Shown here one piece after another: positions 1-5,245 of a DNA stretch of 5,245 nt. Position numbers and translations under genes: made by a program. The stretch is from positions 1-5,245 of the forward strand of contig WOUX01000245.1 of the NCBI GenBank assembly GCA_009773075.1. The letters run 5' to 3'. The number at the start of each line of letters is the position of its first letter. Within the stretch, counting starts at the first letter, position 1. This stretch comes from a bacterium. Its GTDB lineage: Bacteria > Desulfobacterota > UBA8473. A model generated the notes under the pieces. That model had not been told where the DNA came from, made no database searches, and was given only the letters and a program-made list of their open reading frames with translations.

Positions 1-455
1 AGTTGACGAATAAGAGATACTTTCTTCCACATATAAGCAATACCTTTCATGGTCGTGACATATTTGCACCAGCCGCTGCATACTTATCTAATGGGGTTCC
101 TTTGGAGGATTTGGGGGAAATATGCAATGATGTTGTGAGGTTTGATATACCGGAACCTGAGACAGAAAGAGGTATAATCAAGGGGGTAGTACTCCATGTA
201 GACAGGTTCGGTAATCTTATATCCAATATATCTGAGGTTTTATTCAGAGAGCTGGTAGGAAAGGGGATGCATGAGATCTCTATTGGCGGGGAGGTATTAG
301 GGGATATTAAGGGGTCATATTCTGAAGTAATAGAAGGACAGGCTCTAGCACTTTTTGGAAGCTCTGGCTATCTGGAGGTATCTGTAAGAGGTCAAGATGC
401 TCGAGAAAAACTCAAATTGAATAAGGGAAGTGAAGTTAAAGTAGTTTATGAATAA
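1..455 (+). CDS. SAM hydroxide adenosyltransferase (DUF62 family), C-terminal part, cut at the left edge
   Basis: This is the C-terminal half of a DUF62-type enzyme, related to the fluorinase/chlorinase group, which hydrolyses S-adenosylmethionine to adenosine and methionine. About 150 residues are visible; whole family members are usually about 260-270, so roughly 110 N-terminal residues lie off the left edge. The first full codon is the TTG at position 3. It is an internal leucine, not a start, because it sits in the family stretch LTNxRYFL. Visible signatures are TFHGRDIFAPAAA (visible residues 14-26), which carries a conserved His and Arg; VDRFGN (66-71), equivalent to the DxxFGN-type substrate-binding segment of fluorinase; and GSSGYLEV (119-126), typical of the C-terminal adenine-binding domain. 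The frame ends in TAA. The conserved Asp of the catalytic Asp/Arg/His set is expected in the missing part. The family is certain; the reaction is taken from characterised relatives. Confidence 0.9.
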   Translation, partial: LTNKRYFLPHISNTFHGRDIFAPAAAYLSNGVPLEDLGEICNDVVRFDIPEPETERGIIKGVVLHVDRFGNLISNISEVLFRELVGKGMHEISIGGEVLGDIKGSYSEVIEGQALALFGSSGYLEVSVRGQDAREKLKLNKGSEVKVVYE

Positions 456-507
456 ATTTGGCTAACTAATGACAAATTATATTGAAATTATGTTTGATTA
501 TCGGAGA

Positions 508-524
508 TAGATTTAGGAAATCTA
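508..524 (+). promoter_or_regulatory. Small hairpin abutting the ribosome binding site of the antiporter gene
   Basis: The bases 508-514 (TAGATTT) and 518-524 (AAATCTA) form a perfect 7-bp inverted repeat with a 3-base loop. The right arm ends in the A that begins the likely ribosome binding sequence AAAGG (524-528), which lies 8 bases before the ATG at 537. The stem is AT-rich and therefore weak, and no T-run follows, so it is not a standard terminator. It could modulate translation or mRNA stability, or it could be chance in an AT-rich spacer. A second weak inverted repeat (455-460 with 473-478) lies just after the preceding stop codon. I see no convincing promoter in this 81-base spacer. 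Confidence 0.35.
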
Positions 525-536
525 AAGGTAGTTAAG

Positions 537-2063
537 ATGAGTTGCAAATACTGTAAAGTTAGTTTTTTTCTTTCGGTGTTTATAGTTGTATTGACAGTCT
601 TTCTATTGCTGATTGGTCCTATTTGGGCAGATGAACACTCTTCACAGGGACACCAAGAGGCAAACACCTATGTAGAAGCTGTGCATTCTGGAGACGTGAA
701 AGAGTCTGAAGCAGGACATTCTCTGGGAAAGGAATTACCCCTTTGGTCTGTGATTCCTTTTGCAGGCATTCTTCTATCTATTGCCCTTTTCCCCCTTTTT
801 GCCCCTCATTTCTGGCATAATCACTTTCCTAAGGTGTCTGTTTTCTGGGCATTGGTTTTTGCAATTCCATTTCTTATGATATACGGAAATGAGGCACTGT
901 ACGAGATATTACATATATATTTTATTGATTATATACCTTTTATTATACTCATATGGGCATTGTTTACTATATCAGGTGGCATCCTGGTTAAAGGGACATT
1001 AAAAGGTACCCCTCTTGTAAATACGATTATGCTATTGATAGGAACCATTATTGCTTCTTGGGTAGGTACTACAGGGGCTTCTATGTTGCTTATCCGTCCT
1101 GTTTTGCGAGCCAATGCTCAGAGGAAACGCAATGCCCACATTGTAATATTCTTTATTTTTTTAGTCAGCAATATCGGTGGTTCTCTTACCCCCCTCGGAG
1201 ACCCTCCACTTTTTCTTGGGTTTCTTCATGGAGTACCTTTCTTTTGGACGTTTAATATATTTCCTCATATGGCATTTGTGAGCGGGATACTCCTTCTGGT
1301 ATTTTTTGTCTTTGACCATATAATTTATAGGAAGGAAAAGGTTTCAAAAGAATCGATTAAGGGAGAAGTAACAGAACCCATAAGAGTAAAAGGTCTGATC
1401 AATCTGATATTTCTTGGGGGGGTATTGGGAGCGGTTTTGCTAAGTGGGTTTTGGCGAGCTCCTGAGTTCACAGTATTTGGGATACACCTTCATATTCAGA
1501 ATCTGGTTCGAGATGGACTAATAGTACTGATGGGTATACTCTCTCTGGTATTTACTGCCAAAAAACTCAGGGAAGAAAACGAATTTACCTGGTTTCCTAT
1601 AAAAGAGGTGGCTTACCTCTTTGCCGGTATATTTATGACAATTATCCCAGCCTTAGCGATCCTTAAAGCCGGTACAGAAGGGAGTTTAAAGTTTCTGTTG
1701 GAGACAATAAAGGAACCCCACCATTACTACTGGATTGCAGGAGGTCTATCAAGTTTTCTTGATAACGCCCCTACATATCTTACCTTTCTAAATTTTGCAC
1801 TGGGCAATTTTTTCCCCGGGTTGCCTGAACTGGAGGGTGTTCACTCATTGATAGCCCAGAAAGCGGTTTTTCTCAAGGCCATATCTGCTGGGGCAGTCTT
1901 TATGGGGGCAAATACATATATTGGCAACGCCCCAAATTTTATGGTCAAATCAATTGCGGAAGAAAACGGTATTCCAATGCCGAGCTTTTTCGGTTATATG
2001 ATCAAGTATTCAATACCGATCTTAATACCTCTCTTCGTTCTGGTTACACTGGTATTCTTTTAA
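537..2063 (+). CDS. NhaD/CitMHS_2-type sodium:proton antiporter-like permease with signal peptide
   Basis: This 508-residue protein is an inner-membrane ion transporter of the ion-transporter superfamily, in the group usually annotated as sodium:proton antiporter or putative citrate transport (CitMHS_2). The N-terminus is a hydrophobic signal-like segment (about residues 8-31, possible cleavage after IWA at 31). A hydrophilic stretch with four histidines (34, 39, 50, 61) follows, and then many hydrophobic segments. Family motifs are GTTGA (177-181), SNIGGSLTPLGDPP (211-224), LDNAPTYL (408-415) and GANTYIGNAPN (457-467). The two Asn-Ala-Pro segments in the C-terminal half and the LGDPP segment in the N-terminal half fit an inverted two-repeat fold with helix breaks at the substrate site. 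The ATG at 537 is preceded by a weak AAAGG at 524-528. The following gene starts 54 bases after the stop and is probably cotranscribed. Na+/H+ exchange is inferred from family naming; an organic-acid or other anion substrate is not excluded. Confidence 0.88.
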   Translation: MSCKYCKVSFFLSVFIVVLTVFLLLIGPIWADEHSSQGHQEANTYVEAVHSGDVKESEAGHSLGKELPLWSVIPFAGILLSIALFPLFAPHFWHNHFPKVSVFWALVFAIPFLMIYGNEALYEILHIYFIDYIPFIILIWALFTISGGILVKGTLKGTPLVNTIMLLIGTIIASWVGTTGASMLLIRPVLRANAQRKRNAHIVIFFIFLVSNIGGSLTPLGDPPLFLGFLHGVPFFWTFNIFPHMAFVSGILLLVFFVFDHIIYRKEKVSKESIKGEVTEPIRVKGLINLIFLGGVLGAVLLSGFWRAPEFTVFGIHLHIQNLVRDGLIVLMGILSLVFTAKKLREENEFTWFPIKEVAYLFAGIFMTIIPALAILKAGTEGSLKFLLETIKEPHHYYWIAGGLSSFLDNAPTYLTFLNFALGNFFPGLPELEGVHSLIAQKAVFLKAISAGAVFMGANTYIGNAPNFMVKSIAEENGIPMPSFFGYMIKYSIPILIPLFVLVTLVFF

Positions 2064-2104
2064 TTCTTGTTTGGGGAAGCAGCCATACAAGCATTTTATT
2101 TTTC

Positions 2105-2110
2105 AGAGGA
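2105..2110 (+). promoter_or_regulatory. Shine-Dalgarno site that fixes the start of the 193-residue protein
   Basis: AGAGGA at 2105-2110 is placed 7 bases before the ATG at 2118. The frame is open further upstream to a TTG at 2067, only 3 bases after the antiporter stop, but that TTG has no comparable site and the 17 extra residues would not look like a conserved N-terminus. The ATG at 2118 is therefore the preferred start. Confidence 0.7.
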
Positions 2111-2117
2111 TAATGCT

Positions 2118-2699
2118 ATGAAAAAAGAGTTTTATGAATTGGTTATAGAAGGCCCTTATATATTAATTAAAGGCTTTATTACCGGGCTTTTAATAGGTTC
2201 AAAAAAGATGGGCACAGTAATCTACAACAAAGAAAAGGACATCAAAAGGGAAAGTCTTTCAGAGTTATTAAAAGAATGGATAGGTATTTCTGAGCATCTA
2301 ACCCATGTGATAATAAGCAGCGATATTTATGAGATGGTTACCAGGGGTATAGAAACCAGTTTTGATGATATCAATATGAAGATTATATCGAGCAAAAAGA
2401 TTCGCAAGGTCCGCTTCAGGTTTAAATATGAAGCGTTTGCAGAAAAATATGGTATAGAGCTAAAAAATTTCTTCAAAGACCTCCCTTCTGGGGTATCTCT
2501 CCTGCCGGATTATAACCCTGTGGAAGAGATTCATAAGGAGGCAAAAGGTGTAGAGATTTATGCCCCTGAGCATGATTACAAAATTTCAGCTGAGGGTAGC
2601 GTCGAAGGCCCCTTGCTGGAGATAATAGGGTTATATGAGCAAGCAAAGGAAAAGGTTTTAATTGAATTAAAAGAGATTACCCTGCATTTTGAAGAATAG
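2118..2699 (+). CDS. Uncharacterised soluble protein, 193 residues, downstream of the antiporter
   Basis: I do not recognise a named family for this protein. With the ATG at 2118 it has 193 residues, no signal peptide and no long hydrophobic segment, so it should be cytoplasmic. It is rich in Lys and Glu. Beta-alpha alternation is suggested in two halves. The first (about 1-90) opens with YELVIEGP (6-13) and an amphipathic stretch IKGFITGLLIGS (17-28). The second (about 96-193) opens with strand-like KVRFRFKYEAF (97-107), continues through LPSGVSLL (122-129) and AKGVEIYAPEHDY (142-154), and ends in the strand-like VLIELKEITLHF (180-191). YELVIEG near the start and YKISAEG (154-160) look alike, so an internal duplication is possible. 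No Cys or catalytic signature is evident. It follows the antiporter by 54 bases and may be a partner or regulator of it, but that is only inferred from position. A real gene is likely: good ribosome site, full-length open frame and consistent codon use. Confidence 0.8.
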   Translation: MKKEFYELVIEGPYILIKGFITGLLIGSKKMGTVIYNKEKDIKRESLSELLKEWIGISEHLTHVIISSDIYEMVTRGIETSFDDINMKIISSKKIRKVRFRFKYEAFAEKYGIELKNFFKDLPSGVSLLPDYNPVEEIHKEAKGVEIYAPEHDYKISAEGSVEGPLLEIIGLYEQAKEKVLIELKEITLHFEE

Positions 2700-2857
2700 T
2701 ATTGTTCCTTTGTTATCGTATAGGCAAGCATATCAGCATAAACGCAAATATCTGCTGTCGTTTGCTTGGATATGAAAATCTTCTTTTCTTTTAAGGTTAA
2801 TGGACTCGTAAAAAGTAGGATAGGCGTTTCGCCCGTCAGATAACGATTAGAAATCTC
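2700..2857 (+). other. 158-base spacer with two possible hairpins and a repeat-like motif
   Basis: No gene is visible here. An imperfect two-part hairpin can form at 2725-2768: CAAGCA (2725-2730) pairs with TGCTTG (2763-2768), and inside it CAGCA (2734-2738) pairs with TGCTG (2753-2757). It is followed by the pyrimidine-rich TCTTCTTTTCTTTT (about 2779-2792), so it could act as a weak terminator for the preceding gene. A second, GC-rich hairpin lies at 2819-2837, with core GGCG-TTT-CGCC (2823-2833) and outer pairs that extend it across one mismatch. The motif TGGACTCGTAAAAAGT (2801-2816) resembles intergenic repeat elements I associate with deltaproteobacterial genomes, but only one copy is present here. 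No clear sigma-70 promoter or Shine-Dalgarno site for the next gene is evident. Confidence 0.4.
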
Positions 2858-4099
2858 TTGATTGTTTTTTTTCTCATCTGTTCAGGCTTTTTTTCTGCAT
2901 CTGAAACAGCTTTTCTCTCATTGAGCAGGCTACGGGTGAAACAACTGGGAAAAGACAATCCCAATATAGGGAAAGGGATTGAAAAAATATTGAAGGAGCC
3001 AGATCAGCTTATCGGCACTCTCCTGGTAGGCAATAATATGGTTAATATTGCTGCTACGGCAGTGGGTACAGCCATTGCCATCTCAGTATTCGGAAAGGAA
3101 GGGATACTTATTGCAACTGTGTGTATGACTCTTCTTTTGTTGATCTTCGGTGAGATTACTCCTAAAACCTATGCAGCTTACAACGCCTCGAAATTTTCCT
3201 TAGTAGCCATCTATCCTGTCCGTTTTTTTATTGTTCTTTTTCATCCAATTGTGTGGGTAATTTCAAGGATTTCCCACTTTCTATTGCTTATAATAGGCCA
3301 AAAGGGAAAATCACGCTGGTCGCCTATAACTGAAGAGGAAATCGAAACACTGATAGAGGTGGGTGAGGAAGAGGGAGCCTTTGAACCTAGAAAGGGAAGA
3401 ATGCTTGCGGGTATATTTGACTTAACCGATTTGACTGTTGAAGATTTAATGGTTCCTGTGAACGATATTGTTTCTATTGAAGTGAGTATGGGATTAGATG
3501 AAATTGAAAGGGTAATTACAGAAAATGAGTTTTCGCGGTACCCGGTTTATGAAAAGGATATAAATAATATCCTTGGCTATATTCATGTCAAAGATTTTTT
3601 TAAGGGGAAGAATAGACCTGATTTATCTATTAAGAATATCATCCGTCAACCTCTTTTCATCCCGGAGACAAAGGTGGTTTACGTTCAGCTTCTGGATTTT
3701 CAAAAAGAGAGGGCACACATGGCCTTTGTTGTGGATGAATACGGGAATATAAGGGGTATCGTAACCATGGAGGACATCATAGAAGAGATTACAGGCGAGA
3801 TATACGATGAATCTGATCTAATAAAGAGTCCCTACATGTTACAGAAGGACGGTTCAATCCTTATTGAAAGCGACATAAAAGTTAGGGATGTCAACAGGTT
3901 GCTGACTATATCTTTGCCGGAAGAGGACAATCCTACCCTGGGGGCTCTGATATCGAAGGAAATGGGTAGAATTCCTGAACAGGGTGAAGAGTTGACCATA
4001 GACCGCTATAGAATTAAGGTATGTACAGTTGAAAATCGATCAATAGGAAAAGTACGTATTAAGAAAGAAGAGATAGAAATCTCCGAAAATGAAGATTAA
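2858..4099 (+). CDS. CNNM/CorC-HlyC family membrane protein with DUF21, CBS pair and CorC_HlyC domains
   Basis: This 413-residue protein belongs to the bacterial CorC/CNNM family, whose studied members transport Mg2+ (Na+-coupled export in CNNM-type proteins); older annotation calls them haemolysin-like. The DUF21 membrane domain spans about residues 1-150, with SGFFSASETA (9-18), LLVGNNMVNIA (55-65) and FGEITPKTY (97-105) as hallmark motifs. An acidic linker ITEEEIETLIEVGEEEGAF (157-175) follows. Two CBS domains lie at about 195-250 and 260-315, including VVDEYGNIRGIVTMEDIIEEI (291-311), and a CorC_HlyC domain at about 335-402 ends the protein. Length is near the family norm but the first membrane helix is short. 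The only usual start codon is TTG at 2858; the frame is open upstream to 2819 with no ATG, GTG or TTG, and no clear ribosome site is seen. An ATT at 2846 would add four residues. The CBS pair suggests control by adenine nucleotide binding, by analogy. The stop lies 54 bases from the convergent - strand gene. Confidence 0.9.
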   Translation: MIVFFLICSGFFSASETAFLSLSRLRVKQLGKDNPNIGKGIEKILKEPDQLIGTLLVGNNMVNIAATAVGTAIAISVFGKEGILIATVCMTLLLLIFGEITPKTYAAYNASKFSLVAIYPVRFFIVLFHPIVWVISRISHFLLLIIGQKGKSRWSPITEEEIETLIEVGEEEGAFEPRKGRMLAGIFDLTDLTVEDLMVPVNDIVSIEVSMGLDEIERVITENEFSRYPVYEKDINNILGYIHVKDFFKGKNRPDLSIKNIIRQPLFIPETKVVYVQLLDFQKERAHMAFVVDEYGNIRGIVTMEDIIEEITGEIYDESDLIKSPYMLQKDGSILIESDIKVRDVNRLLTISLPEEDNPTLGALISKEMGRIPEQGEELTIDRYRIKVCTVENRSIGKVRIKKEEIEISENED

Positions 4100-4153
4100 C
4101 TAAAGGATGAATCTATAAAGTTTGAGGAAAAGAAGAATGACCTGATAAAATAA

Positions 4154-4717
4154 TTATTGAATGAGTTTCAGCCCTGCGAGGAAGGCTTCGTTACAGGCTG
4201 AAACTATTTTATGCTTCCCCTTTCCGGCAAATCTGGCCTTAATCTCCTCCAGGATTGACTCTTTTGATATCAGACCTGTTGCAGCTACATAGGCACCGAG
4301 CATGACCAGATTGGCATTCATTATGCTTCCCAGCCTTGTTGCTTCCTCCATTGCAGATACATACCTAATGTCTATGTCATTTCTCTTTACGTTGGTTTCC
4401 TTATTTATCCCTGTGGACTCTATCAACATCAAGCCGCCAGGTTTAACCCTGTTTTCAAAATCCGGTATTCTCGAAGCCCCCAGCACCATTACACCGGAGC
4501 TTCTATATATTACCGGCGATGAAATTCTTTTATGTGAGAACATAACACAGCACTCGCTTTCACCCCCACGCATCATGGTCGCATAACTGGGAAACCAAGC
4601 AACATTTTCAAACTCCTTGAGGGCAGCTTTAGCCAGCATGTCTCCTATGGTTACAATGCCCCATCCTCCGATTCCGGCTATGAGTAGTTCTCCTTTACCA
4701 TTCTTTTTCTGCTTCAT
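4154..4717 (-). CDS. 2-oxoacid:ferredoxin oxidoreductase, gamma subunit
   Basis: This 187-residue protein is the gamma (KorC/PorG-type) subunit of an anaerobic 2-oxoacid:acceptor oxidoreductase, which converts a 2-oxoacid and CoA to acyl-CoA and CO2 and reduces ferredoxin. It is cytoplasmic. The N-terminal glycine loop reads GIGGWGIVTIGDML (15-28), where most relatives have GIGGQG. The second family motif is WFPSYATMMRGGESECCV (41-58), where relatives usually have SYGPEMRGG or YGAEQRGG. The NANLVMLGAYVAATG segment (134-148) and the C-terminal helix are typical. The start is well supported: on the - strand AGGAGG (positions 4722-4727) lies 4 bases before the ATG at 4717. The beta-subunit gene ends 30 bases upstream, so the two form an operon. 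Subfamily substrate (2-oxoglutarate, branched-chain, aryl-pyruvate or pyruvate) cannot be set from this subunit alone. The altered motifs point to a divergent paralogue rather than a textbook KorC. Confidence 0.88.
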   Translation of the reverse strand: MKQKKNGKGELLIAGIGGWGIVTIGDMLAKAALKEFENVAWFPSYATMMRGGESECCVMFSHKRISSPVIYRSSGVMVLGASRIPDFENRVKPGGLMLIESTGINKETNVKRNDIDIRYVSAMEEATRLGSIMNANLVMLGAYVAATGLISKESILEEIKARFAGKGKHKIVSACNEAFLAGLKLIQ

Positions 4718-4721
4718 GTTT

Positions 4722-4730
4722 CCTCCTTCC
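4722..4730 (-). promoter_or_regulatory. Strong Shine-Dalgarno site of the gamma-subunit gene
   Basis: Read on the - strand, the bases are GGAAGGAGG, ending 4 bases before the ATG at 4717. This lies in the 30-base gap after the beta-subunit stop, so the gamma subunit is translated from its own site on the shared message. Confidence 0.7.
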
Positions 4731-4747
4731 GAATCAGTCCTCTTTCC

Positions 4748-5245
4748 TTAATCGAGAGAGTCTACATTCTTGAATTCACCAAGTGGATACTCGGCTATCA
4801 CCTTTTCTTCTATCCACTTCATGGCATTTAAAGGATCCATACGCCAATTAACAGGGCAAGGAGTCAAAATCTCCAAAAAACCCAGTCCTACCCCGTTTAT
4901 CTGCTTTTCCAATGCAGACCTCACAAACTTTTTAGTGCGCTTATAGTTGACAAAGTTGTGTATTGATCCCCGTGCGCTATAGGCTACACCCTTTATTGTG
5001 GCCAACATCTCCGGTACGTGAAGTGGATATCCATGAACCGTGCCATCCCTTCCCTGTGGAGTGGTTGTTGTTACCTGGTCGATCAGTGTTGTTGGCGCCA
5101 TTTGTCCCCCGGTAGTTCCGTAATTTGTATTATTTAACATGAATATAGTGATCTTGTCGCCTCTGGCGGCAGAGTTAACCAGATAACCTGCACCAATGGC
5201 TGCACAATCACCGTCACCCTGAATGGTAAAAACGATGGCATCATC
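4748..5245 (-). CDS. 2-oxoacid:ferredoxin oxidoreductase, TPP-binding beta subunit, 5' end outside the window
   Basis: This is the C-terminal 165 residues of the beta (KorB-type) subunit, which binds thiamine diphosphate and Mg2+ and carries out 2-oxoacid decarboxylation. The frame stays open to the right edge, so the gene is cut and the Met codon at 5138-5140 is internal: the 35 codons before it encode the TPP motif. Counting from the first visible residue, GDGDCAAIG (10-18) and NNTNYGTTGGQMAPTT (38-53) form the GDG-X25-NN thiamine diphosphate site. TTTTPQGRDG follows, and then FLEILTPCPVNWRMDPLNAMKW, the latter typical of KorB-like C-termini. Complete relatives have about 250-290 residues, so about 100 residues with iron-sulphur cysteines or their equivalent are missing. 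The gene is cotranscribed with the gamma subunit downstream; an alpha subunit, and perhaps a small ferredoxin-like delta subunit, is expected further to the right. The exact substrate cannot be told here. Confidence 0.93.
   Translation of the reverse strand, partial: DDAIVFTIQGDGDCAAIGAGYLVNSAARGDKITIFMLNNTNYGTTGGQMAPTTLIDQVTTTTPQGRDGTVHGYPLHVPEMLATIKGVAYSARGSIHNFVNYKRTKKFVRSALEKQINGVGLGFLEILTPCPVNWRMDPLNAMKWIEEKVIAEYPLGEFKNVDSLD

Noticed and set aside
3..5. TTG as a start for the first gene
   Set aside because: It lies within the family stretch LTNxRYFL, so it is an internal Leu of a gene cut by the window edge.
469..501. Possible promoter upstream of the antiporter (ATGACA, then GATTAT)
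   Set aside because: The -10 match is only 4 of 6 and the spacing is about 21 bases, which is too far from the usual 16-18.
929..1114. Antisense open frame of 61 codons inside the antiporter gene
   Set aside because: It is fully covered by a well-supported gene on the other strand and its product has no recognisable features.
1058..1255. Out-of-frame + strand open frame of 65 codons inside the antiporter gene
   Set aside because: It overlaps the most conserved part of the antiporter in another frame and is best read as a shadow.
2826..2853. A 28-base stretch that starts GTTTC and ends GAAA, like a CRISPR repeat
   Set aside because: There is only one copy, with no spacer-repeat periodicity and no cas genes nearby.
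4149..4158. 10-base palindrome AATAATTATT between the convergent genes as a bidirectional terminator
   Set aside because: It is too short and wholly AT, with no loop, so it is not credible as a terminator.
4302..4586. Open frame of 94 codons on the + strand opposite the gamma-subunit gene
   Set aside because: The - strand frame has clear family motifs and a strong ribosome site, while this one has neither.

Overview
The window carries six protein genes. Four lie on the + strand (two transporters, one SAM-hydrolysing enzyme and one uncharacterised protein) and two on the - strand (parts of an anaerobic 2-oxoacid:ferredoxin oxidoreductase). Base composition is moderately AT-rich. A ferredoxin-linked 2-oxoacid oxidoreductase, a NhaD/CitMHS_2-type antiporter with a signal peptide, and a DUF62-type SAM hydrolase together suggest an anaerobic Gram-negative bacterium. 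Something near the Desulfobacterota (former Deltaproteobacteria) fits best, but this rests on protein style alone and there is no rRNA or marker gene to confirm it.

Layout from left to right. Positions 1-455 are the C-terminal part of a SAM hydroxide adenosyltransferase cut by the window edge. A short spacer (456-536) contains a 7-bp hairpin directly before the next gene's weak ribosome binding site. Positions 537-2063 encode a multi-pass Na+/H+ antiporter-like permease with an N-terminal signal peptide. Positions 2118-2699 encode a 193-residue soluble protein of no family I recognise, with its own good Shine-Dalgarno site. The spacer 2700-2857 has two possible hairpins and a motif that looks like a dispersed intergenic repeat. 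Positions 2858-4099 encode a CNNM/CorC-type membrane protein (DUF21, two CBS domains, CorC_HlyC domain) that begins with a poor TTG start and no clear ribosome binding site. The + strand genes converge at about 4100-4153 with the - strand pair: the gamma subunit (4154-4717) and, upstream of it in transcription, the C-terminal 165 residues of the TPP-binding beta subunit (4748 to the window end).

Functional reading. The two - strand genes clearly form one operon and one enzyme: the beta subunit binds thiamine diphosphate and decarboxylates the 2-oxoacid, while the gamma subunit helps build the complex around the CoA and acceptor sites. The subunits holding the remaining functions must lie to the right of the window. 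The + strand genes could be one transcription unit concerned with ion homeostasis (Na+ and Mg2+ or a related cation), but the spacers and the odd 5' end of the CorC-like gene leave open whether that gene is transcribed separately.

Most of the window is ordinary housekeeping and metabolic content. I did not see a CRISPR array, insertion sequence, RNA gene or defence system. The items most worth a second look are the uncharacterised 193-residue protein behind the antiporter, the atypical 5' region of the CorC-like gene, the possible coding tail beyond its stop codon, and the altered glycine-loop motifs of the gamma subunit.
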